From contig PBUB01000015.1 of the NCBI GenBank assembly GCA_002729885.1, positions 164,001 through 228,000 of the forward strand: a stretch of 64,000 nucleotides of DNA. The letters run 5' to 3'. Below, piece after piece: positions 25,604 through 35,137 of the stretch. This stretch comes from Spirochaetaceae bacterium. Its GTDB lineage: Bacteria > Spirochaetota > Leptospiria > Leptospirales > Leptonemataceae. The notes beneath the pieces are model-generated. The model was not told where the DNA came from, searched no databases, and saw only the letters and a list, made by a program, of their open reading frames with translations. The first letter of the stretch is position 1, and each line of letters opens with the position of its first letter. A program made the translations under genes and the position numbers.

Positions 25604-28464
25604 AAGATGAACCTGAATGTAAGCCAGTAGGTGGTTTCTTCCAGAGAAGCTGCGCCATCCGAAAGGTCCCTTCCACCGGCATTCGCATTCATCGGGAATG
25701 GATTTGTATAGTTGAGCAGGTTCTTTCCTACCAGGCTGATCTCCATATGCTCCGAGATATCGTAAGCGATACCTGCATTCAGTAGCTGACTCCCTTCTAC
25801 TCTGTTTCCGTTAGGACTGTACCAGTTGGGAAAATAAAGATAGTTCATTGAGAGACTCAGCGGATCTATCGGTGAATATACGAAGTTCGCTCGAAACACA
25901 TTTTCGGGATAGGCCCGGTGATGCTTGTTTTCCGAATCCGTGGTCAAATACATTGCCCCGATGTTCTGGCTTGAGGCAGATACTACACGAACTACAGAAT
26001 GATTTAAACCTATGTCCAGCTTGCGGGAACGATATCTAAATCCAAATTCCGCCCCAACCTGCCTTAACTCCCCGGTATTATTTTTGTAGAACCAGAACCC
26101 GTTCCAGTCGCCGGGCTCATCATTACCTACCTGCGGCATAGTGAATACAGCCGGATCCTGATACAGTACCCCAACATCGATGATATTTTTCAGTCGATTG
26201 TAGAATGTAACCAGTTCAAATTCCCAGCCTTCGCTTAATTTGTAGTTGGCCGCAAATTCAAAGCTCTTCATCTTTTCGGGCTTCGTGCGCGGAATGTTCC
26301 GGTAGATTCCATTGCCATTCGGATTGGGAATACCGGCCGCTTCAATATCATCAAAGTTATCCGTTCTCAGATGCCCATCCTTCTGAAAGCCTCCGGAATA
26401 GGCAACCCCGGGAGATCCTCTGAATCCTTCCTGAAAGGAAAAGCGAAACCGGAGGTCCTGATTCCATCGATACAGCATCCCCAGGCGAGGAGAAACGTTC
26501 GCCCCCCAGTAACGCTGCTTATCGTAGCGAAACGCAGCAAATAGATCCAGAGACTGACTTACGCTGTAATAATCCTCCAGAAATACCGAAGCTACGTCAA
26601 TGGTATTTGCATACACATACTGGTGGGTCTGATTGACATTCCCCAGCAAAGTGGCATTCGCCTGGTTCACAATGAAGTTGTTTCCGTTTTTGTCCGGCAA
26701 CCCCATATCATATTTTCTATACTCTGTGCCTATGGCCAGCTGATTGTTTCTGGAGGTTTTCCAGTTCAAGAGCATGGAACCGCCATAACGTTCTTCTCTG
26801 GTTCCTCCCATGATAAAGCCACTATGGGAATGAAGAATAATGTCATCCTGGGTAAAGAATGCGCCCAGTCTCAGGGTCGCTTCCGATCCAAGTCCAAAAG
26901 AATACTTCGCATCTGCATGACGAATTATGTTCTGAACTTCGTTACGATCCCGATAAAAATTATAAATGTCCCGTTGCTGATCTGTATAAAAGAGATCCAG
27001 CTCCAGATCTTTAAAAGCAAGGGTAGTCACAGCAGTAGTGTTATCAGATCGCTTGAGCCTGTTTCCAGAAGTATATACGGTTCTTCTTTGCACCAGCGAA
27101 ACGCCATCCTGTTGAAACACCGGAGACCCTCCATTTGTGACCACTTCTTCAAAGGATGTGTTGATGTTTGCAGTAGGTTTGATCTGAAAATCATACAGAT
27201 TCTGTAATCTTAGATCGTCCACGCCTTCGTAACCTTTGTCTCTGGCATAAGCTTCATTTCGCATCTTCTGCCCCGGATAATAGGTTCGCCCCATGTAGGC
27301 ATAGGCATGGAAATCCTGAACCTCTTCTCCGCGAATTCCAGACTGAAAGGAAAAATGACCGTATCCATCCTTTCCGGTAGAAGCCGTGATCATGGCATCT
27401 CTCTGGCTGGCTCCATTTCTTGTGACTATGTTAATCACTCCCAGTAGAGCGCCCTGCCCCAGGGTAACCGAACCAGGTCCGCGAATTACTTCTATTCGTT
27501 CGATGTATTGCAGATCAATCCCCTGCAGAAGAGCATCTGGCGGTCCCCAGAACCACTCTGTATTGATGTTCTGCCCGTTCAGGAGCATCAGAACCTTCGC
27601 ATTGTTATCCGGCGCCAGGCCTCGAAATGCAGCAATCACATCGTCCTGGTCCTCTACGAGAAAGAAGCCCGGAACGTAGATCATCAGAAGCTCATTTACG
27701 GTTCGCGCCCCGCTTAAGCGGATCTTCTTGCGATCAATAATGGAAACCGACACCGGCTGCTTCTCCAGAGCCCTTACGACATTGGAGGCCACCGTCACAT
27801 CCTGCTCGGTAAGAACCTGAAAAACATCTTCGCTGTCCGACCCGGAGGATTCTCGCACAGGAAAACTCATTTCTTTACCGATGGGATGACCCAGTATGTT
27901 TTCATCAATGTTAAACCTTCGCTCCTGCTTTCCGGGATTCGAGCGAATACGAATGGAAACCTTCCTGGAAAACTCCGCAATTCTATCCTGATTGGACTCG
28001 GCCAGTTCATCTCTGTCCAGTTGAAGGTTTCCCAGACCTTCAACATCCTGAAGTCTCTCCAGATTATCTGAAACATTCACCGCATCAATGACGTAGCCTG
28101 TATTTGGATCGTAGATCTGGCCAAAGATCTCAAGATTAATCGTTCCCTTTCTGTAAAAACCGGAAACCACAAAGTCTGCATCGGACTCTCTGGCTTCCTG
28201 GAGGGCAGCCTCTGGAGTCCTGGTTCTGGCAAAGATCACACGATAGCCATTTTCGCTGAGCTTCGCTTCAATCGCAGAGCGTATATCTGTTTGAAGCTGC
28301 AGGTCCGTCTCTGATTTGTAGGAATTGAAGGGCCCGATGAGTACGGTGCGACCATCCGGCTGCTCAGCACCCAGATAGGACAGATGGGCAAACATCAGAA
28401 GCATTACTGTGCAAGACACAAATCTCATACTGATCGGGACCCGCATTCTGTCGTAGCTTTCCAT
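25600..28464 (-). CDS. TonB-dependent outer membrane receptor with extra N-terminal domain (paralogue 1)
   Basis: This 954-residue protein has a signal peptide (VSCTVMLLMFAHLSYLGA). A first domain of about 150 residues (DADFVVSGFYRKGTINLEIFGQIYDPNTGYVIDAVNV) follows, then a plug domain (FQVLTEQDVTVAS, RTVNELLMIYVPGFFLVEDQ, IERIEVIRGPGSVTLGQGALLGVINIVTRNG) and a 22-strand barrel ending in FRFIF. The first domain is not part of standard TonB receptors and is shared with the next receptor. Plug and barrel take up a siderophore, metal chelate or other large ligand with TonB energy. The ligand is unknown. The start could be ATG 28446. Confidence 0.9.
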   Translation of the reverse strand: MESYDRMRVPISMRFVSCTVMLLMFAHLSYLGAEQPDGRTVLIGPFNSYKSETDLQLQTDIRSAIEAKLSENGYRVIFARTRTPEAALQEARESDADFVVSGFYRKGTINLEIFGQIYDPNTGYVIDAVNVSDNLERLQDVEGLGNLQLDRDELAESNQDRIAEFSRKVSIRIRSNPGKQERRFNIDENILGHPIGKEMSFPVRESSGSDSEDVFQVLTEQDVTVASNVVRALEKQPVSVSIIDRKKIRLSGARTVNELLMIYVPGFFLVEDQDDVIAAFRGLAPDNNAKVLMLLNGQNINTEWFWGPPDALLQGIDLQYIERIEVIRGPGSVTLGQGALLGVINIVTRNGASQRDAMITASTGKDGYGHFSFQSGIRGEEVQDFHAYAYMGRTYYPGQKMRNEAYARDKGYEGVDDLRLQNLYDFQIKPTANINTSFEEVVTNGGSPVFQQDGVSLVQRRTVYTSGNRLKRSDNTTAVTTLAFKDLELDLFYTDQQRDIYNFYRDRNEVQNIIRHADAKYSFGLGSEATLRLGAFFTQDDIILHSHSGFIMGGTREERYGGSMLLNWKTSRNNQLAIGTEYRKYDMGLPDKNGNNFIVNQANATLLGNVNQTHQYVYANTIDVASVFLEDYYSVSQSLDLFAAFRYDKQRYWGANVSPRLGMLYRWNQDLRFRFSFQEGFRGSPGVAYSGGFQKDGHLRTDNFDDIEAAGIPNPNGNGIYRNIPRTKPEKMKSFEFAANYKLSEGWEFELVTFYNRLKNIIDVGVLYQDPAVFTMPQVGNDEPGDWNGFWFYKNNTGELRQVGAEFGFRYRSRKLDIGLNHSVVRVVSASSQNIGAMYLTTDSENKHHRAYPENVFRANFVYSPIDPLSLSMNYLYFPNWYSPNGNRVEGSQLLNAGIAYDISEHMEISLVGKNLLNYTNPFPMNANAGGRDLSDGAASLEETTYWLTFRFIF

Positions 28465-28689
28465 CTGACGGCAGAAGTGGGGCGGTTATATGAGCAGTGA
28501 TTAATGGAAAAATCAAGCACTTAGTCTGGAAAAGGTCTCTATCGAACATCAGATACAATGGCAGTGAACAGGTCACTGTAGCTGTTCTTCTGACATCCAT
28601 ACCTCGAAAAAGGCGCACTGCCATCGGTTATCCCTGGATGCCCGGCGCCCCATCCAGGAATAGAATCAGAGAGGAGGCGCTCCAACGCT

Positions 28690-31611
28690 CTAGAATCGAT
28701 AACCTACCGTTAACCAGATGTTTCGGTTCTCCAGAGGATGCCTGGTTGGATAGTAGCCACCAGTAGCAGTTCGAATTCCAGGATCCCAGAACTGCTCATT
28801 GGTCAGATTCCGCACCATAAGCTGAACGTACATGGTCTCCACTCCGAATGGTTGATCCCATCGAATGTTTCCCACCCAAAAATAGTAAGCGGGAATCGTG
28901 GACTCCGGATTTGTAGATATTGTTCTGCGTTCGGATACATAGTTCATTCTAAGGTTCAAGGAGAGATTCTTGATCGGATAATAGGTGACTCCCAGATTCA
29001 ATTTATGCCGTGCAATATTGGGTATTGGTCCCCTGGAAGGTACACCATCCAGTTCCAGTAATTGCGATGGCAGGGTGCTGCGAATCTCGCGAAGAAATTG
29101 AGCATTGTTCAGCAATTCTGGATTCACTGCAGCCACGGCATTGAGCACAGACTGTTCCAGTTGAGCAAGTACAGCGGCTTCCTGTGTGCGGATATTCGCA
29201 ATCACAGAGGCGGCAGCATCCTGAATTGGATCGTCTCCGGCACGACCTTTCGTGGTCGGCGAAACAGCCAGAGTATAGGGCAGATTTAGATAATACCCCT
29301 CCGAGAATGTATGATTGAAGTTTATTGAAAGGTTGTCCAGGACTAGAAAATCCGTCCTGGATTCAACACCAATGATTCGTGCATCTCCAACATTCTGATT
29401 TTGATTCCAGTTACCGCCGGAAGGATTGTTCTGCGACGTCTGTACTTCCAGAATCAAATTCTCGATTTCGTTTTGATAGGCCTGAACAGAGAAGTAGTAT
29501 CTCTTTTTGAATCTGTATCCAATTCCCACTTCCACGGAGCGCATTCGCTCTGGCTCCAGATTTTCGTTTCTTAATCTCTGGGCCGTTTCGTTGTAAAGCT
29601 CCCAGGCTGTGGGTGCGCGAAAACCGGTTCCCAGAAGTAACTTTAATGTCAGATCCGACGTCGCCTGATACACCGCCCCGAGCCTCGGCGTATGGGACTG
29701 ACCATAATCAGTACTGTTGTCGTAGCGATAACCGCCGGTGATCTGAAGACTGGATACGGGCCTGTACATTTGCTGCCCATACAGGGCATAGTTGGAAGTT
29801 CTGATTCTCTTTTCGGATCCGTATGCCTCGGGTACCACCGTATGATTCCCTTCCCAGCCAACTACAGTTGTAGCCTTTGCACCAGGGTTGTAGGTAATCC
29901 TCTGCTTAAAATCGTATGCTTTGTCTGGTCTGGAGTAATCATAGATGGTACTGGTATTCGCCGGATCAGCGATGAAATACGGGCGAACTCCGGCAGTACC
30001 TGGATACTGTTCACCGGAACTGGAAAGAATCTCGGTATGGCGAATGCCGGCCTCTGTATCCAGTGAAAGGAAGGGGCTGATTTCATAGAGATATCCAAAA
30101 GTAAAACTATGGTTCTCAAAATTCCAGGCGGATCCGCGATACCCCAGCTTATCAGTATCAATCTGCTGTGTTCCGTTTGCGAATGTACCATCTCCCTGCA
30201 GATATTGCCAGTTCACGGTCTGGAAACGAAAGTTCCCCATCTGAAACTTTCCGGTAATATTGTATGTATCGATGTTGGCCACGTTAAAATAAGGTGACCA
30301 CCAGTACCCTAGCGAGCTCGCATCCGGATTGCACTGGCCACCGCAGATCTCGGACTCTACCGCATAAGCCGGATCATTCTTACCCATGTCCGAACGATCC
30401 AGACGACCAACATGGCTGAAGTCGGGCCCAACGGTTCTGTGCATGTATCCGCTAACAGAGTAGGAAAAGGGCTTCTCGGTTCCAGGGGTGGATCCCCTTA
30501 AAGTAACATTCGCTCCATAACCAGGACGATCCAGATTGTTGTACCCCCCGGCCGTCACTTCAGCTTCATTTGTGGGATTTCCATCATAGTCCTGAGTAAT
30601 AATGTTGATGACGCCATTAAAAGCGTTGGCACCGTACAGAGCAGAGGCAGGACCGGCAATAACTTCGATTCGTTTCACGTTATGCAAGGGAAAACGGATA
30701 CTACCGGCAAGGATCGCAGCCTCCGTAAGATTGTTGTCCAGGACACCATCCACATAAAGCAGCGTCTTCTGGTTGTTTCCCACCAATCCGCGCTGATGGA
30801 TCAATTCCGGAAAAATGCCATAAGTATGTATAATATCAAAGCCCGGCAGATCCTGGAGCGCTTCCACCAGGGTTCTATAACCTCTTTCACGAATCTGTTG
30901 CTCGGTAATTACATATACTGCTGCCGGAGCTTCTCTCAGAGTGCTTCTGGTTCTTGTAGCGGTAATTACCTCCTGCTCCTCCAGAAGTTGAAACACTTCG
31001 CGGGTGGCCACATCCGGATCTCGCTCGGCCAACGGTAAAGCATAGGTTTTCGCAAGATCGCTGGTACGGATGTAGCGATCCAGGTTTTCTCGCTTTACCC
31101 TTCGCGCCGCATTAACCCTGACCTGAATCGTAACCCTTCGTGCAACTGTGTCGATCACCTCTGAATCCGGTGTTCGCACTTCCTCTGCCGGTAGATCAAT
31201 ATCTGCATATTCATCTACGCGCTCGGCTACATCCACTCGATTAAACGCGTCTATGATTTCGCCTGATGATGGATGGTAAATTTGCACATAAATGTTCAAC
31301 ACTCCATTTCGGCTTCTGGAGTAGTATCCAGATACGAATAGATGACTGCCTGCCAGAGTATCCTCGGAGATTGTGGATGGCCGCATGTCGCCAATCATCT
31401 TTACCTGGAGCCCAGAGCGCTCCATCTCAGCTTTGATTTGGTTTCGAATGGCCTGTTCTACGGCAGGCTCAGCAGCGTTTCTGGGTTGAAATCCGCCGAC
31501 TATCACTGTATCGCCATAGAGGGAGAAGCTAAACAGAAGCAGTGACAGTGCCAGCAAGGTCTGTGAACCGCCAATGAGGACGGATGCTTGATTGTGATTC
31601 TTTGCATCCAT
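28690..31611 (-). CDS. TonB-dependent outer membrane receptor with extra N-terminal domain (paralogue 2)
   Basis: This 973-residue receptor has a signal peptide (LLALSLLLFSFSLYG) and the same extra N-terminal domain as the neighbouring paralogue (LFVSGYYSRSRNGVLNIYVQIYHPSSGEIIDAFNRVDV). The plug begins VFQLLEEQEVITATRT and includes VEALQDLPGFDII and VKRIEVIAGPASALYGANAFNGVINIITQD. The barrel ends in VGYRF, a usual C-terminal outer-membrane signature. Plug motifs are of the vitamin B12/siderophore type. A 12-bp perfect palindrome (GGTTCTAGAACC, 31620-31631) lies eight bases before the ATG and may be a regulator site. The ligand is unknown. Confidence 0.9.
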   Translation of the reverse strand: MDAKNHNQASVLIGGSQTLLALSLLLFSFSLYGDTVIVGGFQPRNAAEPAVEQAIRNQIKAEMERSGLQVKMIGDMRPSTISEDTLAGSHLFVSGYYSRSRNGVLNIYVQIYHPSSGEIIDAFNRVDVAERVDEYADIDLPAEEVRTPDSEVIDTVARRVTIQVRVNAARRVKRENLDRYIRTSDLAKTYALPLAERDPDVATREVFQLLEEQEVITATRTRSTLREAPAAVYVITEQQIRERGYRTLVEALQDLPGFDIIHTYGIFPELIHQRGLVGNNQKTLLYVDGVLDNNLTEAAILAGSIRFPLHNVKRIEVIAGPASALYGANAFNGVINIITQDYDGNPTNEAEVTAGGYNNLDRPGYGANVTLRGSTPGTEKPFSYSVSGYMHRTVGPDFSHVGRLDRSDMGKNDPAYAVESEICGGQCNPDASSLGYWWSPYFNVANIDTYNITGKFQMGNFRFQTVNWQYLQGDGTFANGTQQIDTDKLGYRGSAWNFENHSFTFGYLYEISPFLSLDTEAGIRHTEILSSSGEQYPGTAGVRPYFIADPANTSTIYDYSRPDKAYDFKQRITYNPGAKATTVVGWEGNHTVVPEAYGSEKRIRTSNYALYGQQMYRPVSSLQITGGYRYDNSTDYGQSHTPRLGAVYQATSDLTLKLLLGTGFRAPTAWELYNETAQRLRNENLEPERMRSVEVGIGYRFKKRYYFSVQAYQNEIENLILEVQTSQNNPSGGNWNQNQNVGDARIIGVESRTDFLVLDNLSINFNHTFSEGYYLNLPYTLAVSPTTKGRAGDDPIQDAAASVIANIRTQEAAVLAQLEQSVLNAVAAVNPELLNNAQFLREIRSTLPSQLLELDGVPSRGPIPNIARHKLNLGVTYYPIKNLSLNLRMNYVSERRTISTNPESTIPAYYFWVGNIRWDQPFGVETMYVQLMVRNLTNEQFWDPGIRTATGGYYPTRHPLENRNIWLTVGYRF

Positions 31612-31929
31612 CGCATCAGGGTTCTAGAACCTGCACGGGTCCGGGGCAAGTAAATAATGCTTCATTCGTCCAGGGATGCTGGATTTTAGGTCGGCCCTCA
31701 CATGTACTCAGGTACTAATACTTCTTCTTTAAATGTGTAATGGAAACAGGGGCACTATTTCCCGAACCGGCATCTCGAGAGGCTCTAGAGGTAAATTCAG
31801 GAAGAGATTTCTCGACCTTTATCTTCCGGGCTCAACTATCATCCATCGTCTAGCTTGATTTCTAGACTCACGACCTCCCATCCTTTTAGAATCTGAAGCA
31901 GGCCCGGGCAGGACTAGCTTACACTGTTT
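31612..31929. other. Intergenic gap without a gene
   Basis: These 318 bases between the second TonB receptor and the PP2C gene hold no convincing coding frame, riboswitch core or tRNA. The only feature I can point to is the palindrome GGTTCTAGAACC at 31620-31631 near the receptor start. Confidence 0.5.
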
Positions 31930-34164
31930 CTAGCCAGACACCGGGAAATGGTGCTCTATTCGGGAAAGAATCTTCCTGGCTCGATCATCCTGGGGATCCA
32001 GTTGCAGTGCCCTTTCTGCATGGATTCTTGCCTGCATAGAATCTCCCAGATCGAAATACACCCTGGCCAGAAGACGTAGCATTGCTGAATGATGTGCCAG
32101 TTCTTCTTCTGCACTACTTAAATAATCCAGGGCTTCCTGACTTCGGTTTAGTTTCCAGAGACAAAGACCCTTATGGTAAAGGTCCACGGTTGAGTCCGGT
32201 CCCGATTTTTCTTCCAGGGCCCTTAAAGCAAGATCGAACTGCTTTCGCTGAAGCAGTTCCTTTACTCCAGGCCCCTCATTCAGGGCTGCCGGCACCGGCG
32301 CAAATTCCACACGTATGAGCGAAAGGTCATCGGTGATTTTTCCTATTTCCTGCAGCTTCTCTTCCATTCCATCCAGTTTTCCGCCGGTACTTTCGCAAAT
32401 GTTTAAGAACAATCCTTCATCCTGGTTGATGATGCGTCCTTCGGTGTTCGAGGATATCTCCAGATCATCCCGTCCATCCGATCCTGCGATAAGAACGTCA
32501 CCCGGCTCCAGTTGAAACTCGAACACTCGTGGACGTCCAACATCCGGCATTCCAAATTTTCGAGTACTGATTTCTTCCTCCAGAAAGACTGCATGGGAAT
32601 TTCGGTACAGAACAGTATGCGGATGCTCTGCATTCAAATAGTACATTCGACCGGTACTCTCTTCTATAATACCAAGAGCACCACTTACATACATGCTACC
32701 GTCAAATGTTTCAAAGATCCTTTGTATTTCTGCATGGGTTTCCACCATCCATTGCTCCGGATCAATCTTGAGGTCTCGGTCATTCGCAGAAGACCTCACC
32801 ATTATAGAATTGATAATGGAACCCATTACGAGAGCCCCCCCGGCGCCCTGCATGGATTTACCCATGGCATCTCCGTTAAAAAACATTACCCATCGATTGC
32901 CATTGAACTTAACATTCCCACTTACGCACAAATCACCGCCCAGTTCCGCTTTCCATCTTCGAAATGCGAACTGCTTCTTCTGTCTCAGCAGAAAGTCAGT
33001 ACTGATCCTGGCGCTATTGTTCCGATTCTTGAACAAAGGATTGGTAAGCAAGGTGGACAGATAATAATCGCCATCCTGCTGATGCTTCAGCTGCTGCACC
33101 TGTTTCAGAGTTTCTTCCAGCCTGGCCGTTCGATCCGCTACCATATCTTCCAGTTGATCCGAGTAGATGCGTATTTCTCGAACCATGGCATTGAATGCAT
33201 CTGCCAGAAGTCCCAGCTCATCCCGGCTTTTTACAGTTACCCTGGTTGTAAAGTCTCGATCCTGTACCTGTTCGGCCCCCTTTCGCAGTGTTTCAATGGG
33301 GGCAGCCAGGTAGCGCGCAATTCCATAAGCAGCGGCCAGGGTAACAAAGAAAATTACAATCAAACTTGTAACGGCCACCCAGAAAAACCAGTCCAGAAGG
33401 TTCAAATCGGAATCTACATCCATGTCGAGACCAAGAACGGCGATTACATTACCCTCTCTGTCCTTAATGGGCACCATCGCGCTGTACCAGACACCCCAGG
33501 CATCGGAGAACGCTTCATCGGTATTGGTCACTTTACCTGTGCGAAAGGCTTCTCGCATTCTGGGCTGTGCCTCCACATTATAAAGCAATCCAGCCGGCAC
33601 TCCGATCTCATCGTCATCGATCTTGCCATTCTTGTTCATATCGATTTCTTCGTAGTCTGCATCCCCGAGGAAACGAACCACCTTGAAGTCCGGACTTTCA
33701 TCTATGGGAGCCAGTAAATAGGTATACTTTAAAGTAGTTTGCTGATCCGGTCTGTTCAGTTGCTGATTCAACTTTTCTGGATAGATGGGATCCTTGAATG
33801 TACCGGCCTTGATGAGCCGCAGAGTCTGGGCCAGAGCCTGGAACTCCGGTGTTTTCTCCATTTCTAAAGATTTCTTCCTGGGAATTGCTTCTGCGAAATC
33901 GTCTTCCTCTATGTCTTCGAGGAATTCCTTATCCACTCCTTCCTGGCTTAATTGCATTTCCCGACTGAGCTTTACCATGGCCTGACGTTGCTCTGCTGTG
34001 AACATTGCCTGCCCGGTCTTTCCAATGTCGCGTAGCCTCCGGCTCATTTCTGACCAGATTTTATCTTTTAATTGCAGGTAGTAATAGCCCATGGCAGATG
34101 TGGAAGCGGCCAGGGAAACAAATGCAATGGCAATTGCTACCTTCAGACTGAATGAGATTCGCAT
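31930..34164 (-). CDS. HAMP/SpoIIE PP2C phosphatase with EF-hand-like sensor loop and TPRs (paralogue 1)
   Basis: From ATG 34164 (AAGGA eight bases before it; a TTG at 34209 has no site) the protein is 744 residues. Order: a membrane helix (about 7-27), an extracytoplasmic sensor domain to about 255, a second helix (WFFWVAVTSLIVIFFVTLAAA), HAMP, a coiled coil, a SpoIIE-type PP2C domain (GGDLCVSG, FNGDAMGKSMQGAGGALVMG, AGSDGRDDLE), and C-terminal TPR units. PP2C domains of this type dephosphorylate anti-sigma-factor antagonists or similar partners. The sensor contains DMNKNGKIDDDE (33607-33642), which fits an EF-hand calcium loop. Partner proteins are not in the window. Confidence 0.85.
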   Translation of the reverse strand: MRISFSLKVAIAIAFVSLAASTSAMGYYYLQLKDKIWSEMSRRLRDIGKTGQAMFTAEQRQAMVKLSREMQLSQEGVDKEFLEDIEEDDFAEAIPRKKSLEMEKTPEFQALAQTLRLIKAGTFKDPIYPEKLNQQLNRPDQQTTLKYTYLLAPIDESPDFKVVRFLGDADYEEIDMNKNGKIDDDEIGVPAGLLYNVEAQPRMREAFRTGKVTNTDEAFSDAWGVWYSAMVPIKDREGNVIAVLGLDMDVDSDLNLLDWFFWVAVTSLIVIFFVTLAAAYGIARYLAAPIETLRKGAEQVQDRDFTTRVTVKSRDELGLLADAFNAMVREIRIYSDQLEDMVADRTARLEETLKQVQQLKHQQDGDYYLSTLLTNPLFKNRNNSARISTDFLLRQKKQFAFRRWKAELGGDLCVSGNVKFNGNRWVMFFNGDAMGKSMQGAGGALVMGSIINSIMVRSSANDRDLKIDPEQWMVETHAEIQRIFETFDGSMYVSGALGIIEESTGRMYYLNAEHPHTVLYRNSHAVFLEEEISTRKFGMPDVGRPRVFEFQLEPGDVLIAGSDGRDDLEISSNTEGRIINQDEGLFLNICESTGGKLDGMEEKLQEIGKITDDLSLIRVEFAPVPAALNEGPGVKELLQRKQFDLALRALEEKSGPDSTVDLYHKGLCLWKLNRSQEALDYLSSAEEELAHHSAMLRLLARVYFDLGDSMQARIHAERALQLDPQDDRARKILSRIEHHFPVSG

Positions 34165-34210
34165 GACAGGGATCCTTTTTTCTTTCCCCCTGGCATAGCT
34201 CTTTTTCAAA

Positions 34211-34239
34211 TTGAGTCAAGGGAAATAGGCCAATATTTC
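34211..34239 (+). promoter_or_regulatory. Weak candidate promoter of the metallophosphoesterase gene
   Basis: TTGAGT and TATTTC are separated by 17 bases, 20 bases before ATG 34259 in the 95-base divergent gap. The -35 fits four of six consensus positions and the -10 only three, so support is modest. Confidence 0.3.
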
Positions 34240-34258
34240 ATCCGTAAAAGTTAATAGC

Positions 34259-35134
34259 ATGATCAAAATCGCAGGCATTGGGGACATACATACAGCATTC
34301 GATGAGGAAGATGTAAGACTATTCAACGAAAGCGATTATGACCTGATATTGATCTGCGGTGATCTGCCCGGTCGTTCACACAAACAGACTGTGCAGATAG
34401 GTAGCATCCTTTCTGGTTTGCAGAAGCCTGCCTTGATGATTCCCGGAAATCATGATTCTACATCGGTGTTACAGTTGCTGGGTGAAATCACCGGGAGCGC
34501 CCGGCTCAAGCGAGAGGATCCTCGGATGGAAGGACGAGTTCAGGAATTGAAGGAGGCTCTGGGCGCAATCCAGATGGGCGGATATAAACTACATGGATTC
34601 CACAGGAAGCACGGTTGGGATTCCGGCGAGTCCGAACTGGACATAATCACAGCCAGGCCCCATTCCATGGGTGGACCGGACATCGGATTTCAGCCGTATA
34701 TTGAGCAGCAGTTCGGGATTCAAAGTCAGCAGGATTCAGCTCAATGTATTCTTTCGCTTATGCGCCAGAGCAAGGCGCCGGTCCGGCTGGTTCTGGCTCA
34801 TAATGGGCCCACCGGTCTGGGTTCCCATCGAAATGATATCTGGGGCTGCGATTTTGATCCAGATCGAGGGGACTTTGGTGATCCGGATCTGGAAGTTGCC
34901 ATTCGAGAAGCCGCTTCATCAAATCAGTCCCCGCTGGTGGTTCTGGCGGGGCATATGCACCATGCCCTGAAGGGTGGTGGGCAGCGGACCTGGTACGTGG
35001 AAAAAGAGGGAATTCACTATGTCAATGCAGCCCGGGTGCCCCGTATATTCCGGGAAAACGGGGAAAAACGCAGGCATCATGTTCGGATAGAACTGGACAG
35101 AACCGATGTACACGTAGAACAGATACTTTGGTAA
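34259..35134 (+). CDS. Calcineurin-like metallophosphoesterase
   Basis: The 291-residue protein carries the metallophosphoesterase motifs: GDIH near the start, GDLPG, GNHDS, and the C-terminal pair LAHNGPTG and LAGHMHHAL, which bind a two-metal centre. The substrate could be a nucleotide, phosphoprotein or nucleic acid. The following gene starts three bases after its stop, so the two are tightly coupled, which suggests they act together. Cytoplasmic; no signal peptide. Confidence 0.85.
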   Translation: MIKIAGIGDIHTAFDEEDVRLFNESDYDLILICGDLPGRSHKQTVQIGSILSGLQKPALMIPGNHDSTSVLQLLGEITGSARLKREDPRMEGRVQELKEALGAIQMGGYKLHGFHRKHGWDSGESELDIITARPHSMGGPDIGFQPYIEQQFGIQSQQDSAQCILSLMRQSKAPVRLVLAHNGPTGLGSHRNDIWGCDFDPDRGDFGDPDLEVAIREAASSNQSPLVVLAGHMHHALKGGGQRTWYVEKEGIHYVNAARVPRIFRENGEKRRHHVRIELDRTDVHVEQILW

Positions 35135-35137
35135 TAA

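Noticed and set aside
28633..28658. Hairpin with 8-bp arms (CCTGGATG and CATCCAGG) between the TonB receptors
   Set aside because: No T-tract follows on either strand, so it is not supported as a terminator; no other role can be shown.
31612..31929. Possible cobalamin riboswitch upstream of the TonB receptor
   Set aside because: I looked for conserved core boxes on the minus strand and found none; the gap also lacks the expected long pairing pattern.
32512..33717. A 401-codon plus-strand frame within the PP2C gene
   Set aside because: It is the shadow of the phosphatase and sensor domain on the other strand; no start signal and no protein-like motif.
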